NCBI GenBank assembly: GCA_023450745.1 | Contig: JAEXGR010000060.1 | Span: 1 to 64,000 of the forward strand | Direction: 5' to 3' | DNA: 64,000 nt | Origin: Synergistota bacterium | GTDB taxonomy: Bacteria; Synergistota; Synergistia; Synergistales; Synergistaceae | In this document: in pieces, positions 33,417 through 42,536 of the stretch | Layout: each line of letters starts with the position of its first letter | Position numbering within the stretch: the first letter of the stretch is position 1 | Notes under the pieces: generated by a model | Databases searched by the model: none | Told to the model about the DNA's origin: nothing | The model's input: the letters and a program-made list of their open reading frames with translations, nothing else | Made by a program: the position numbers and the translations under genes

Positions 33417-34700
33417 CTACCTGAGACTGCCGACGGCTTTTTCAGCGGCTTTTAAGATTTCACCGTTTGTTATCAGACGGTCCGCCTCGTTCATGTCCGG
33501 CGAGACGAAGCGATTCTCGGTCATCATCGCGATACTTTCGCGCACTTTATCCTTTACGGCCGCCGTGCCCTTGCCGAAATGGAATTCCGGCAGTTTCTCC
33601 TTGACGATATCCATTCCCTGGCAAGCCATCAGAAGCTCGATCGCCATGACCTTCGCAAATAGCGGCAGCGCGCGGAGCATCTTCGTGCCCGCGTAGTAGG
33701 CGGCGCACTCGCCCGGCTCTTTCACGACGGCGCTCGGCAGCGCAAGCAGCTTGAGTTCGGCGACAAGAGCCGCCTGATTCGACTGCACCACGGGGAAACC
33801 GTGGTTTAGTCCCGTCGCGCCGTGGGTGAGGTTCATCGGCAGGCCATACGAGAGGCGGCTGTCGCAGAGCCGGAAGGTACGCCGCTCGCAGATATGCGCG
33901 GTATCAGAGACGGCGGTCTCCAGGCCGTCAAGCGCGTATTCCACGCCATAGCCGCCGCAGCCCCAAAAGACAGCCTTTTCCACGGACTCCTGCGCGAAAT
34001 AGCAGACGTCGCGCGCGCCGCCGTGCGTCTGCGGCGTCGCGCGCACGCAGATCGCGTCCTGCACGCGCGGATGGGTATCGTAGCCAAAGGCGTAACGTCC
34101 CTCGTCGGTCGTCATCTGGCTGCCTTCGACGAGGCGGCGCACATTCGCGGCGCAGTCTATCTGCCCCTGATAGGGGCGCGCGATTGAGGAGAGGCGGTCG
34201 TCAAAAGCGCCCATTTCACCGCGTATCGCCTCGAGATTGAGCGCCGTCGTGATGTCGGCAACCTTCAGATACTCGCGGGCCTTGGCGGTTGCGTACCACG
34301 CGATGCCGTTTGTCACGCAGCCGCTAGTCGAAACGAAAGCCCAGTCCTCGCGCGAAGCGCCGGCGGCTAAGAGGCCGTCAAATAACTCCGCCAGCAAAAG
34401 TTCCTCGGCGTTGGTCTCGTAATGGAGCGCGGGCGCGTCTTTCTCGTCCAGGAGCTTTTTCAGCAGAGCCGAGAGGCCGCCTTTTTGGCAGACGAGCGTT
34501 TCAAGATAAAGAAGGGAAATTACACACATCGCCGCTTCGCGCGGCAGAACGGCGCATGAAAGGTCAAGCAGCCCCTTCGCTTCGTCAAAAGGGGCCCTCT
34601 CGCCGCTGCCGCGCGGCGGGCGTTTGCCGGCAGACGCCGCCGCCTCAATCGACTTTGGCGCGAAGTTGTAAGAGGCGATCGTTTCAAGATAATTTTGCAT
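33417..34700 (-). CDS. HAL/PAL-family lyase, beta-type subunit (second copy)
   Basis: A 427-residue paralogue of the first beta subunit. It has EAIRGEMGAFDDR, RVQDAICVRATPQTHGG with the substrate-binding Gln and Arg, HICERRTF in place of HISERRSF, and the C-terminal VMAIELLMACQGMDI. It lacks the Tyr, MIO-loop and QEDH motifs. The block from EAIRG through TPQTHGG is nearly the same in both copies, which marks it as the functional core. The N-terminal about 110 residues differ most. An AAGGAGG ribosome-binding site precedes the ATG at 34700. It is the first gene of a possible 13-kb operon running down to 21743. Confidence 0.83.
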   Translation of the reverse strand: MQNYLETIASYNFAPKSIEAAASAGKRPPRGSGERAPFDEAKGLLDLSCAVLPREAAMCVISLLYLETLVCQKGGLSALLKKLLDEKDAPALHYETNAEELLLAELFDGLLAAGASREDWAFVSTSGCVTNGIAWYATAKAREYLKVADITTALNLEAIRGEMGAFDDRLSSIARPYQGQIDCAANVRRLVEGSQMTTDEGRYAFGYDTHPRVQDAICVRATPQTHGGARDVCYFAQESVEKAVFWGCGGYGVEYALDGLETAVSDTAHICERRTFRLCDSRLSYGLPMNLTHGATGLNHGFPVVQSNQAALVAELKLLALPSAVVKEPGECAAYYAGTKMLRALPLFAKVMAIELLMACQGMDIVKEKLPEFHFGKGTAAVKDKVRESIAMMTENRFVSPDMNEADRLITNGEILKAAEKAVGSLR

Positions 34701-34967
34701 ACCGGTGTCCTCCTTTAATGTTCCGCGGCGGTCTTCCTTTTCGCGCCGCGCGGACGCTTGTCGGAAACGGAAGGCTGCGCAGTGTCAATTTTTCTAAATC
34801 ACGGGCTAAGTTTATACATTTTTCTGTCTGTTCGCATTTTACCCCGTCCCCGTCAATCAAACGTCAAAGTTTTCCGTAAAACGGCGTTTGAAGGGCGCTC
34901 GTTTTTTTACGCCCGACTATTAATCCTGATATAATTTACTCCGGACGGAAGGGGAGGGGACAGAGAG
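34701..34967. promoter_or_regulatory. Divergent control region between lyase pair 2 and regulator 2
   Basis: 267 bases without a gene. An inverted repeat, TCAAACG at 34857-34863 and CGTTTGA at 34885-34891, encloses a smaller one, CCGT-3-ACGG at 34874-34884. A TATAAT element for regulator 2 lies at 34930-34935. A TTGACA-like element on the minus strand is at 34783-34788, but I find no good -10 partner for it. This region is the counterpart of 18200-18584. Confidence 0.45.
34930..34935 (+). promoter_or_regulatory. -10 element of regulator 2
   Basis: Consensus TATAAT 33 bases before the ATG. No good -35 sequence stands 16-18 bases upstream, which is typical of promoters that need an activator. 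Confidence 0.45.
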
Positions 34968-37937
34968 ATGAAGTTAAAGATATCGCTGCTGGGAAACAGT
35001 TTGATCGAGTACGGGGGAGAAAAGATAACGTTTAAGCTGCACAAGGCGGAGGCGCTGTTGTACTATATCGCGCTGAGCGGCGAGGTGACCCGCGACGAAC
35101 TCAAAGCGATATTCTGGTATGACAAAAACGAGTCCCAGGCTTCGGCAAATCTCCGAAACGCCCTCTATCTCATCAACAGCATCATGCCGGAGGCGCTCAT
35201 CGTCGGCAGGCGCACGGTCACGGCCGCCGCGTTCGACAATGATTTAAGCGACCTGAAGGCCGCGGCCGACCCCAGCACGCCGATTCCGCCCTCCGTCTAC
35301 AGCGTCCCGCTCAAAGGCTTGTCGTCTTTAAATTCCCCCGCCTTTAACGAGTGGCTCGAGTCCGCACGGGAGAAAATACGCGGGGAGATCGTCGAATCGA
35401 TAAAAAAACGCATTGAAGCGGCGTACGAATCGCAGGACAACGAAGCGCTTGGCGAGTCCCTCGCGGCCATCCTCAAATTGGACCCCTTCGACGAGGATTC
35501 CGTGTTGGAGCTGATGGAGCTCTATGCAAATACGGGACAGAGCAGCCGCGCGGCGGAACTCTTCCAGAGCTATTCGACCGCGCTCGGGGCCAAGCTCGCC
35601 ATCTCACCCTCCGAGAGGGCGAAGAAATATTACGCGAAGATCATCGGACATCATAACAAAAGGGATGAACACACAAAATTCTGGTGCCGCGAACGGGAGC
35701 TCGCCCTGCTCACAGAGAAGCTCTCCGGCGGGGAGCGCTGCCTGTTTTTCATCCACGGAGAGGCCGGCATCGGGAAGTCGGCCCTCATAAACGAGCTGCT
35801 GGATTCCCTGCCCAAGGAGGGGCTGACGGTGCTTTCGGCAAAGGCGACGGCGATCGGCGGCAGCTACGCGTATTCGTCATGGAACAACATCCTCCGGGAA
35901 CTTTCCCTGCGTCTGGACCGGGAGGGGATGGCGCCCGACAAGCGCACGGCCTCGATACTCGCGGGAATATCCCCGGGCTTTATCAAAAACGAGGGACTTT
36001 CTTTCAACGCGGACATCTCAAGCGTGACGGAGATAAACCCCGTCGCGCTCGCTTCTATAATCTCCGAGCTCACCGCCCTCCTCGCGCGGCGCGGACGCGT
36101 CATGATGGTATTTGAGGACGTTCACTGGTTCGACAGCCGCTCTATCGAACTGTTGTGCGTCTTCCTCTCCAGCGGCCCGCAGGCGGACGTCATTATTTCC
36201 GGACGGCCGGAATCCGCGCGGATGACGATGGCGATGCTCCGGCAGGCAAAATGCGGGCGTCCAATCGTTGAAATCGAACTCAGCCCCTTCCGCGACGACG
36301 AAATCATATACATCAGCCGCAGCCTGCTCCCGGAAAGCACGGTCAAAGACCGGGGGCTTTCCTACTTTGTCCGCGAAAGCGAAGGCGTGCCGCTCATGCT
36401 CTTTGAGATCCTGCGTTCTCTGAAAGAAAACCCCGGCTCGGACTGCACAAAGGGACTGGGTGGCCTCATAATCGAGCGCATGGGAGAGCTCAACCAGCGG
36501 GAGCGCGACGTGCTGAACGCGATCGCCGTCTGCGCCGCCGGCGCCTCGGAGGTCATTTCCGAGATAACGTCGCTCTCGACAGAAGAGACCCTCGCCTCTG
36601 CGGAGCTGCTCGTCTCCAAAGGGCTGATCCGCGAAAGAGAGGAGACGGACAACGCCCTCTGGGAATTTACCCACCTCAAGCTGCGCGAATGCGTCTACAG
36701 CGCCATCCCGGCGGCGAGGCGCCGTGAGCTCCATCGCCGCGCGGCGGCCGCGCTCAACAAGCGCTACCTGCCGCAGCACTGGGACCCGGCGCTCAGCGCG
36801 ATGCTCAGCCACCATTACGCGAAGGCCGGAGAGCGGATACTGGAATTAAAGCAATATCTGCGCGAGCTTATCTTCGATATCACGCTCAACCACGATCTCT
36901 TCCCCACGCTGTCGGACCGCCTTTTCCTCTCGTGCTCGATGCCCTTCAGCAGCCGCGAGGAGACGGACAAAAAGGTTGAGCACGCAATCTCGATACTTGA
37001 CGAATTAAGAGGCTCCGAGGCTCTCTCCAAGCGAGAGTACGCGCAGCTCGAAGCCACGTGCTTCGAACTGGCCGGCGGCTACCGGATAAGCTGGGGAGAA
37101 TATACGGTGGCGAAGCTATATACGGACGAAGCCATCCATATCTCGAAAATTCACGGCTTCACGGAGACACACATACACTGCCTCAAACATTACGCCTACA
37201 TGTACCTCCAGACGGAAGAGGCGGACAAGCTGATAGCGGTCGCCCGCGAACTGCTGCGCCTCGCCAGGGACGCGCCGGCGCCCCATTATTTTGCGACCGC
37301 GATGCGCTTCATCGGCATTGGCTATATGTTGAAATACGATTATGAGCGGGCGGAAAAGATATTTCTTCACTGCATAAAACTCTTTGAACAGATGATGCTG
37401 ACCGGCAGAAGATACACGCTCGGCATGCTGGTCGCAAAATGCTATCTGGGAGAAATATACGAGCGGACCGGCGACCTCGGAAGGGCCGCGGAACGGCTTG
37501 CCGAATGCACGCAGAAATGCGAAGAGATGAATTTATACTGGGGAAGAAGTTATTTCCACACCTGCGCCGCGAACGTCGCGCTCGACGCCGGCGACCTGGA
37601 GGAACTGTATTCGCATATCGACCGCGCCGCCGCGCTGTTTGAAAGCTGCCGCGGCGGCCGCTGCGGCTCGATATTGTACAGCACCAAGGCCATCGCCGAC
37701 GCGGAACGCGGCGACTTGGCCGGCGCGCGTAAATCGCTGGAAAATTCGGAGCTGCTTCTGCGCCTGGTGGCAAAGCACGACTGGATATCCGCCCACCATC
37801 TGGCAAAGGCGTGGATCGCGAAGTTAAGCGGAGAAGATTTTCGTGACGACGCGGCCACAGCCGCACGGCGATACGCGGAAAACGGCTTCCCGCTGCGCGC
37901 GCGCTGGATCAGGGAAAAGTTCGGAATCACTGAATAA
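34968..37937 (+). CDS. SARP/BTAD-type ATPase transcriptional regulator (regulator 2)
   Basis: A 989-residue paralogue of regulator 1. The N-terminal winged helix (KISLLGNSLIEYGG, then SANLRNALYLINSIMP) is followed by a BTAD-like helical domain to about residue 225. The ATPase has Walker A HGEAGIGKSALINELL near residue 263 and Walker B VMMVFEDVHWFDS near 381. The C-terminal half is TPR-like. A strong GGGAGGGG ribosome-binding site precedes the ATG. It is divergent from lyase pair 2, so each two-subunit lyase has its own regulator. Regulators of this type are best known in actinobacteria; these two belong to the multidomain AfsR/MalT-like group. The ligand is unknown. Confidence 0.85.
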   Translation: MKLKISLLGNSLIEYGGEKITFKLHKAEALLYYIALSGEVTRDELKAIFWYDKNESQASANLRNALYLINSIMPEALIVGRRTVTAAAFDNDLSDLKAAADPSTPIPPSVYSVPLKGLSSLNSPAFNEWLESAREKIRGEIVESIKKRIEAAYESQDNEALGESLAAILKLDPFDEDSVLELMELYANTGQSSRAAELFQSYSTALGAKLAISPSERAKKYYAKIIGHHNKRDEHTKFWCRERELALLTEKLSGGERCLFFIHGEAGIGKSALINELLDSLPKEGLTVLSAKATAIGGSYAYSSWNNILRELSLRLDREGMAPDKRTASILAGISPGFIKNEGLSFNADISSVTEINPVALASIISELTALLARRGRVMMVFEDVHWFDSRSIELLCVFLSSGPQADVIISGRPESARMTMAMLRQAKCGRPIVEIELSPFRDDEIIYISRSLLPESTVKDRGLSYFVRESEGVPLMLFEILRSLKENPGSDCTKGLGGLIIERMGELNQRERDVLNAIAVCAAGASEVISEITSLSTEETLASAELLVSKGLIREREETDNALWEFTHLKLRECVYSAIPAARRRELHRRAAAALNKRYLPQHWDPALSAMLSHHYAKAGERILELKQYLRELIFDITLNHDLFPTLSDRLFLSCSMPFSSREETDKKVEHAISILDELRGSEALSKREYAQLEATCFELAGGYRISWGEYTVAKLYTDEAIHISKIHGFTETHIHCLKHYAYMYLQTEEADKLIAVARELLRLARDAPAPHYFATAMRFIGIGYMLKYDYERAEKIFLHCIKLFEQMMLTGRRYTLGMLVAKCYLGEIYERTGDLGRAAERLAECTQKCEEMNLYWGRSYFHTCAANVALDAGDLEELYSHIDRAAALFESCRGGRCGSILYSTKAIADAERGDLAGARKSLENSELLLRLVAKHDWISAHHLAKAWIAKLSGEDFRDDAATAARRYAENGFPLRARWIREKFGITE

Positions 37938-37953
37938 AATCAGCGCCGCAAAA

Positions 37954-37988
37954 AAGGCGGGCCGCCAGTAAGAGGTGCGGTCCGCCTT
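37954..37988 (-). terminator. Terminator after guaB
   Basis: A 12-base stem with one wobble pair (37954-37965 with 37977-37988) and an 11-base loop, followed on the minus strand by six T. It lies between convergent regulator 2 and guaB and is a good intrinsic terminator for guaB. Confidence 0.8.
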
Positions 37989-38011
37989 CGGCGTCTGCTG
38001 TCGGATAAGGG

Positions 38012-39493
38012 TTACTCGGCCCAGTAGTTGGGGGCTTCCTTCGTAATGACGACGTCGTGCGGGTGGCTTTCCTTCATCGAGGCCGCCGTCACCTGAACGA
38101 ACTGTGAATCCTCGTGGAGCCTCTCGATGTTCGGCGCGCCGACGTAGCCCATGCCGGCGCGAATGCCGCCGACCATCTGATAGATGACTCCCGAAATGGG
38201 GCCCTTGTGGGGAACCATGCCCTCAATGCCCTCGGGAACCAGTTTGTCTTCCGTCGTGCCCTCCTGGAAGTAACGGTCCTTGCTGCAGCCGCCCTTCATC
38301 GCGCCGAGCGACCCCATGCCGCGGTAGCTCTTGAAGGAGCGGCCCTTGTAAATGACGGCCTCTCCGGGGCTCTCCTCCGTGCCGGCAAAGAGCGAGCCGA
38401 TCATGACCACGTCGCCGCCCGCCGCAAGCGCCTTGACGATGTCTCCGGAGTAACGGATGCCGCCGTCGGCGATCACGGTCTTGCCGCGCTTATGGGCCGC
38501 CGCGGAGACGTTCATCACCGCCGCGACCTGCGGCACGCCGATGCCGGCGACGATCCTCGTCGTACAGATCGAGCCGGGGCCGATGCCCACCTTGACGCCG
38601 TCCGCGCCCGCGTCGATGAGCGCCTCCGCCGCCGCCGCGGTGGCGATGTTGCCGCCGATGAGCGGCAGGTCGGGGTAGAGCGCGCGGAGGTCTCTGACCA
38701 TGTCGATGACCATTTTTGAATGGCCGTGCGCCGTATCGACGATTATCACGTCGACTCCGGCCTTCACGAGCGCCGCGGCCCGGTCTCTCGCGTCGCTGCC
38801 GACGCCGATCGCCGCGCCGGCGCGCAGCCGTCCGTGCGAGTCTTTCGTGGCGTTGGGGAAAGCCTTGGCCTTGAGGATGTCCTTTATCGTGATGAGTCCC
38901 TTAAGTTTGTTTTCCTTGTCAACGATGGGAAGCTTTTCCACCTTCGAGCCCATGAGGATGCTCTTCGCGTCGTCGAGCGTCGTGCCCATCGGCGCCGTTA
39001 TCAGGTGCTCCTTCGTCATGACGTTAGATATCGGCTGGTCCAGGTTCGTGACGAAACGAAGGTCGCGGTTGGTGATGATGCCGACGAGGCGGATCTGGTC
39101 GTCGACGACCGGCACGCCCGATATATGATAGTGCTCCATAAGAGCGACGGCCTCGCGCACCGAGTCCGAGGGGTGGCGGTAGAACGGGTCGACGATGACT
39201 CCCGATTCGGAGCGTTTCACCTTGTCCACCTCGATCGCCTGTTTTTCAATCGGCAGGTTGCGATGCATAATGCCGATGCCGCCCTCGCGGGCGAGCGCGA
39301 TCGCAAGGCGCGCCTCGGTGACGGTGTCCATCGCGGCGCTGCATATCGGGATGTTGAGGTCGATCTGCGGAGTCAGCCTGGTCGAGACGTTGACGCCGGC
39401 CGGCACCACTTCGCTGTAGCCGGGGACCAAAAGCACGTCGTCAAATGTAAAGCCCTGATATTCAACAAACTTATTTTTCTTGTTCTCACTCAT
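38012..39493 (-). CDS. guaB: Inosine-5'-monophosphate dehydrogenase
   Basis: A 493-residue enzyme that oxidises IMP to XMP, the first committed step to guanine nucleotides. The barrel begins FDDVLLVPGYSEV. Two CBS domains lie at about residues 95-215 (DSVREAVALM...; ...KLPIVDKENKLKGLITIKD). The catalytic cysteine is in GPGSICTTR, and the mobile flap region has YRGMGSLGAMKGG. Length is normal. It follows ispDF by 22 bases on the same strand. Confidence 0.97.
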   Translation of the reverse strand: MSENKKNKFVEYQGFTFDDVLLVPGYSEVVPAGVNVSTRLTPQIDLNIPICSAAMDTVTEARLAIALAREGGIGIMHRNLPIEKQAIEVDKVKRSESGVIVDPFYRHPSDSVREAVALMEHYHISGVPVVDDQIRLVGIITNRDLRFVTNLDQPISNVMTKEHLITAPMGTTLDDAKSILMGSKVEKLPIVDKENKLKGLITIKDILKAKAFPNATKDSHGRLRAGAAIGVGSDARDRAAALVKAGVDVIIVDTAHGHSKMVIDMVRDLRALYPDLPLIGGNIATAAAAEALIDAGADGVKVGIGPGSICTTRIVAGIGVPQVAAVMNVSAAAHKRGKTVIADGGIRYSGDIVKALAAGGDVVMIGSLFAGTEESPGEAVIYKGRSFKSYRGMGSLGAMKGGCSKDRYFQEGTTEDKLVPEGIEGMVPHKGPISGVIYQMVGGIRAGMGYVGAPNIERLHEDSQFVQVTAASMKESHPHDVVITKEAPNYWAE

Positions 39494-39515
39494 TTTTTAA
39501 AAGGCCTCCATTGTT

Positions 39516-40700
39516 TTATTTATCTATTTTTACCGCGGGGCCGGCGGGGAGGAATCGTGATATAGTGGCCACTCCGTGGCAGATCATACACTCTCCCCTG
39601 CCGGCGCTGCCGCAGTGTTCCGCAGATTTTACCTTCATATTGAAGAGCCGCCGCGACTCGCCGCCGCCGAGCTCGCCGTTCATCTTCTCGATGAAGCGCG
39701 GCACCAGGTGCCCCATGCGCGGGAGCTGGGCGTTGAGCGTCACGTCGACCCATTCCACGCGCCACCCCTTCGAAGAGAGCAGCTCGAGCACGCTGTGAAG
39801 CAGCGTCACGCTGTCCGCGCCGCGCCATCGTTCCTCCGCGGCGGGAAACAGCGTCCCGATATCCGGCTCTCCCGCCGCGCCGAGCAGCGCGTCCATCACC
39901 GTGTGCGTCACAAGGTCGGCGTCGGAGTGCCCCAACAGGCCGATTTTCTCCCCCTCGAGCCGGATGCCCGCGATTATAAGCGGACGCCCTTCAACAAGTT
40001 GGTGGATATCATACCCGTGTCCCGTTCTTTTTTCAATATCCCTCTCCGTCAAAGCGCGCGCCATTTCCCAGTCAAACTGTGTCGTCACCTTGAAATTCCT
40101 CTCTTCTCCGTCCACGCAGAGCAGCGGTTCTCCCGCCGCGAGCCATACGGAGGCTTCATCGGTTCCCTCGAGGCCGCTCTTTTCTATCGCCGATATCAGC
40201 CGTTTCCGCTCAAAGGCCTGCGGCGTCTGGGTCCTGTAATAGAGGCTTCGGTCCGCGCAGGCGATCTCTTCGCCCGCTACCCTCTTCAGGGAATCGACCG
40301 ACGGCAGCAGCGGCACGGCCCCGCGGCCGCCGTCCGCGGCCGCCATCAGGCGGCGGCAGAGCGCCAAGGTTATAAAAGGGCGGGCCCCATCGTGAACAAG
40401 CACGTGTGACCCGCGGCATTTCATGAGCCCTTTGACTACGGATTCGGAGCGCGTCGCCCCGCCGCATGTCACAGTAAGCTCGATATCTTCCGTCTCTTTG
40501 CGTATCCCCCGCTCATATTCGCGGGGGACCACAAGGACAATGTCTTTTATCTCCCCACGGCGGCGCAGCTGTTCCGCGACCGCCCACGACCACTTCCAGA
40601 GCGGCCGTCCGGCAAGCTCGCGAAACTGTTTCGGCTCTCCGCCGAGCCGCCGTCCGGAACCCCCGGCCGCTATCAAAAATGACCAGCGCGGAGCGTCCAT
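39516..40700 (-). CDS. ispDF: Bifunctional IspD/IspF of the MEP isoprenoid pathway
   Basis: A 394-residue fusion that carries out two non-consecutive steps of the methylerythritol phosphate pathway. The N-terminal IspD part (about residues 1-220) has the CTP-binding loop LIAAGGSGRRLGGEPKQF, then VHDGARPF and TDEASVWLAAG. The C-terminal IspF part starts at RTGHGYDIHQL, with the zinc ligands Asp and His in YDIH, then GLLGHSDADLVTH and GEPDIGTLFP. The usual C-terminal TGRGEG segment is changed to AGRGECMIC. The ATG at 40700 is chosen; a longer frame adds residues with no family match. It lies 4 bases after the PIN/TRAM gene. Confidence 0.93.
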   Translation of the reverse strand: MDAPRWSFLIAAGGSGRRLGGEPKQFRELAGRPLWKWSWAVAEQLRRRGEIKDIVLVVPREYERGIRKETEDIELTVTCGGATRSESVVKGLMKCRGSHVLVHDGARPFITLALCRRLMAAADGGRGAVPLLPSVDSLKRVAGEEIACADRSLYYRTQTPQAFERKRLISAIEKSGLEGTDEASVWLAAGEPLLCVDGEERNFKVTTQFDWEMARALTERDIEKRTGHGYDIHQLVEGRPLIIAGIRLEGEKIGLLGHSDADLVTHTVMDALLGAAGEPDIGTLFPAAEERWRGADSVTLLHSVLELLSSKGWRVEWVDVTLNAQLPRMGHLVPRFIEKMNGELGGGESRRLFNMKVKSAEHCGSAGRGECMICHGVATISRFLPAGPAVKIDK

Positions 40701-40704
40701 CAGG

Positions 40705-41853
40705 CTATGGATGGATGCGGCCAAAGACCATCCTGCCCGCCGAAGTCTGGAGCATGGAGGTGACGGTGACCTTGACGCGTTCGCCGACGTGGCGGTAACC
40801 GTCTTCAACGACAAGCATCGTGCCGTCGTCCAGATAACCGATGCCCTGATGGTTTTCCTTGCCGAGCCTGATAATGTCTATCTCAACCTTCTCTCCGGGC
40901 AGCAGCATCGGCTTCAGCGAGTTGGCGAGATCGTTGACGTTGAGCACGTCGACGCCCTCGATCTGAGCCACCTGGTTAAGGTTGTAGTCGGTGGTGATGA
41001 CCTTGCCGCTGAGCTGGCGCGCGAGCACGACGAGCGCCTCGTCCACTTTGTCGCGTCCGAGGTCGCGCAGGGACATCTCCGGTATTTCGATCGTCAGCCC
41101 TTTGATCTTCTGGAGCTCGGTGACTACGGAGAGCCCCCGGCGTCCGCGCGTGCGCCGCAGCGAATCGGTCGAATCGGCGACCCCCTGCAGCTCCGCGAGG
41201 ATAAAGCGCGGCAGAACGATCGTCCCCTCGAGGAAGCCCGTCTGGGCGACGTCAAGGATGCGGCCGTCGATTATCGCGCTCGTATCGAGCACCTTAGGAT
41301 ACGAAATCACCGCCTGCGGCCCGACGATATCCTCGATAACGCCGTCGGCGCCCTTTTTCTTTGAACGGGTCAGCCTGGATTTGAGATCGATGTTCGTCAG
41401 CATATTCCAGAAGTCGTCGCCGCGTTTGGCGAAGAAGCGCAGCCCCCAGTAGCCGAGGGCCACGTTGAGCAGCACCGCGATATAGACGCCGACGCCTCCG
41501 GGGATTTTGGCGAGCGGTATCGCGATCAGGTTTGCGAGAAGCAGGCCCAGGATGAGCCCCACCATACTTACTATCAGATCCGGCACGCTGACGTTCTGTA
41601 TTTTAGATTCGAAAAACTGTCCGAATTTTATTAGTGCCCACCAGAACAACGGTGCAAGAATAAAGCCGCAAGCTGCTGACAGTAGTACGATAAAAACGCT
41701 GGTCCCTATCGGGTGGATAAGGGACATCGATGGCCACCAGTTCTCCTTGAGTATCAACAGGGAAAACTGATAGCCGGCGGCGCCGCAGATAAATACCATT
41801 ACTGCGGTGACCAGTCTTTTCATCACTTTTGAAAGTTCCATGTCATGACGCAT
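40705..41853 (-). CDS. Membrane PIN/TRAM-domain protein (YacL-like)
   Basis: A 382-residue protein of the YacL type. Four membrane segments occupy about residues 8-150. A PIN nuclease domain follows, starting VLDTSAIIDGRILDVA, with further acidic residues at FILAELQGVADS and VITTDYNLNQVA. The last about 60 residues form a TRAM domain (LLPGEKVEIDIIRLGKENHQGIGYLDDG in part). A GGAGG ribosome-binding site supports the ATG at 41853. Such proteins often precede ispD/ispF in firmicutes, as here. The molecular role is not established; RNA binding and cleavage are suggested by the domains. Confidence 0.88.
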   Translation of the reverse strand: MRHDMELSKVMKRLVTAVMVFICGAAGYQFSLLILKENWWPSMSLIHPIGTSVFIVLLSAACGFILAPLFWWALIKFGQFFESKIQNVSVPDLIVSMVGLILGLLLANLIAIPLAKIPGGVGVYIAVLLNVALGYWGLRFFAKRGDDFWNMLTNIDLKSRLTRSKKKGADGVIEDIVGPQAVISYPKVLDTSAIIDGRILDVAQTGFLEGTIVLPRFILAELQGVADSTDSLRRTRGRRGLSVVTELQKIKGLTIEIPEMSLRDLGRDKVDEALVVLARQLSGKVITTDYNLNQVAQIEGVDVLNVNDLANSLKPMLLPGEKVEIDIIRLGKENHQGIGYLDDGTMLVVEDGYRHVGERVKVTVTSMLQTSAGRMVFGRIHP

Positions 41854-41927
41854 AATTTTTTCCTCCTCCCGAAAAAAATTCCTCAATATGTTACGTTCCG
41901 CCTAATCATCATCGCCGTATTTTGAAG

Positions 41928-42527
41928 TCAGCTCATCTCCTTTCTTGATTCCATCGCCATGTGCAGCGTTACCCGGTCGGCGAAGCCGATGCTGCCCCCT
42001 ACGGGAAGCCCGTAGGAGAGCCGCGATATTTTTACGGGCAGCGCTTCCAGCGCCTCCTGAATCGCGTAGGCGGTGAGGTCGCCTTCCAGACGCGGGGCGG
42101 TGGCGAGGATGATCTCCTCTATTTCGCCCGCCTCAACGCGCTGGCGCAGACGTTCGATGCTCTCCTCCGGGATCTCCTCGTCGTCAAGCGGCGAAAGCCT
42201 GCCGCCGAGGACGTGGTATACGCCGTTGAAAATTCCCGCCTGTTCCATCGCCACGCAGTCTTCCTCGTTCTCCACGATGCAGAGCTGTTTTCGGTTCCGC
42301 ATCGGGTCGGTGCAGACCGGACAGGGGTCGACGTCCGTTATCGCGCCGCAGACGCTGCAACGGCGGATATTTTCCGTCAGCGCGATGATGGAGCGGCCGA
42401 ACTCCTCAATCTGCCCCGGCTCCTGCCTGAGCAGATGAAAGACCATCCTCCGGGCCGTCTTTTCGCCGACGCCCGGAAGTTTGCTCCACTGTTTTATCAG
42501 CTTATAGACCGGCCCCGGCAGCGACAA
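41928..42527 (-). CDS. recR: Recombination mediator RecR
   Basis: A 199-residue protein that helps RecF/RecO load RecA at gaps. A helix-hairpin-helix (LPGVGEKTARRM) comes first. The zinc finger C-x2-C...C-x2-C is seen as RCSVCGAITDVDPCPVC. A Toprim domain follows (LCIVENEEDCVAMEQAG, VYHVLGGRLSPLD) and the C-terminal RLSYGLPVGGSIGFAD. The start is a TTG at 42527, overlapping no other gene and 9 bases after ebfC. The pair ebfC-recR is standard; the usual upstream dnaX is not present here. Confidence 0.95.
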   Translation of the reverse strand: MSLPGPVYKLIKQWSKLPGVGEKTARRMVFHLLRQEPGQIEEFGRSIIALTENIRRCSVCGAITDVDPCPVCTDPMRNRKQLCIVENEEDCVAMEQAGIFNGVYHVLGGRLSPLDDEEIPEESIERLRQRVEAGEIEEIILATAPRLEGDLTAYAIQEALEALPVKISRLSYGLPVGGSIGFADRVTLHMAMESRKEMS

Positions 42528-42536
42528 GAAAGGCCT

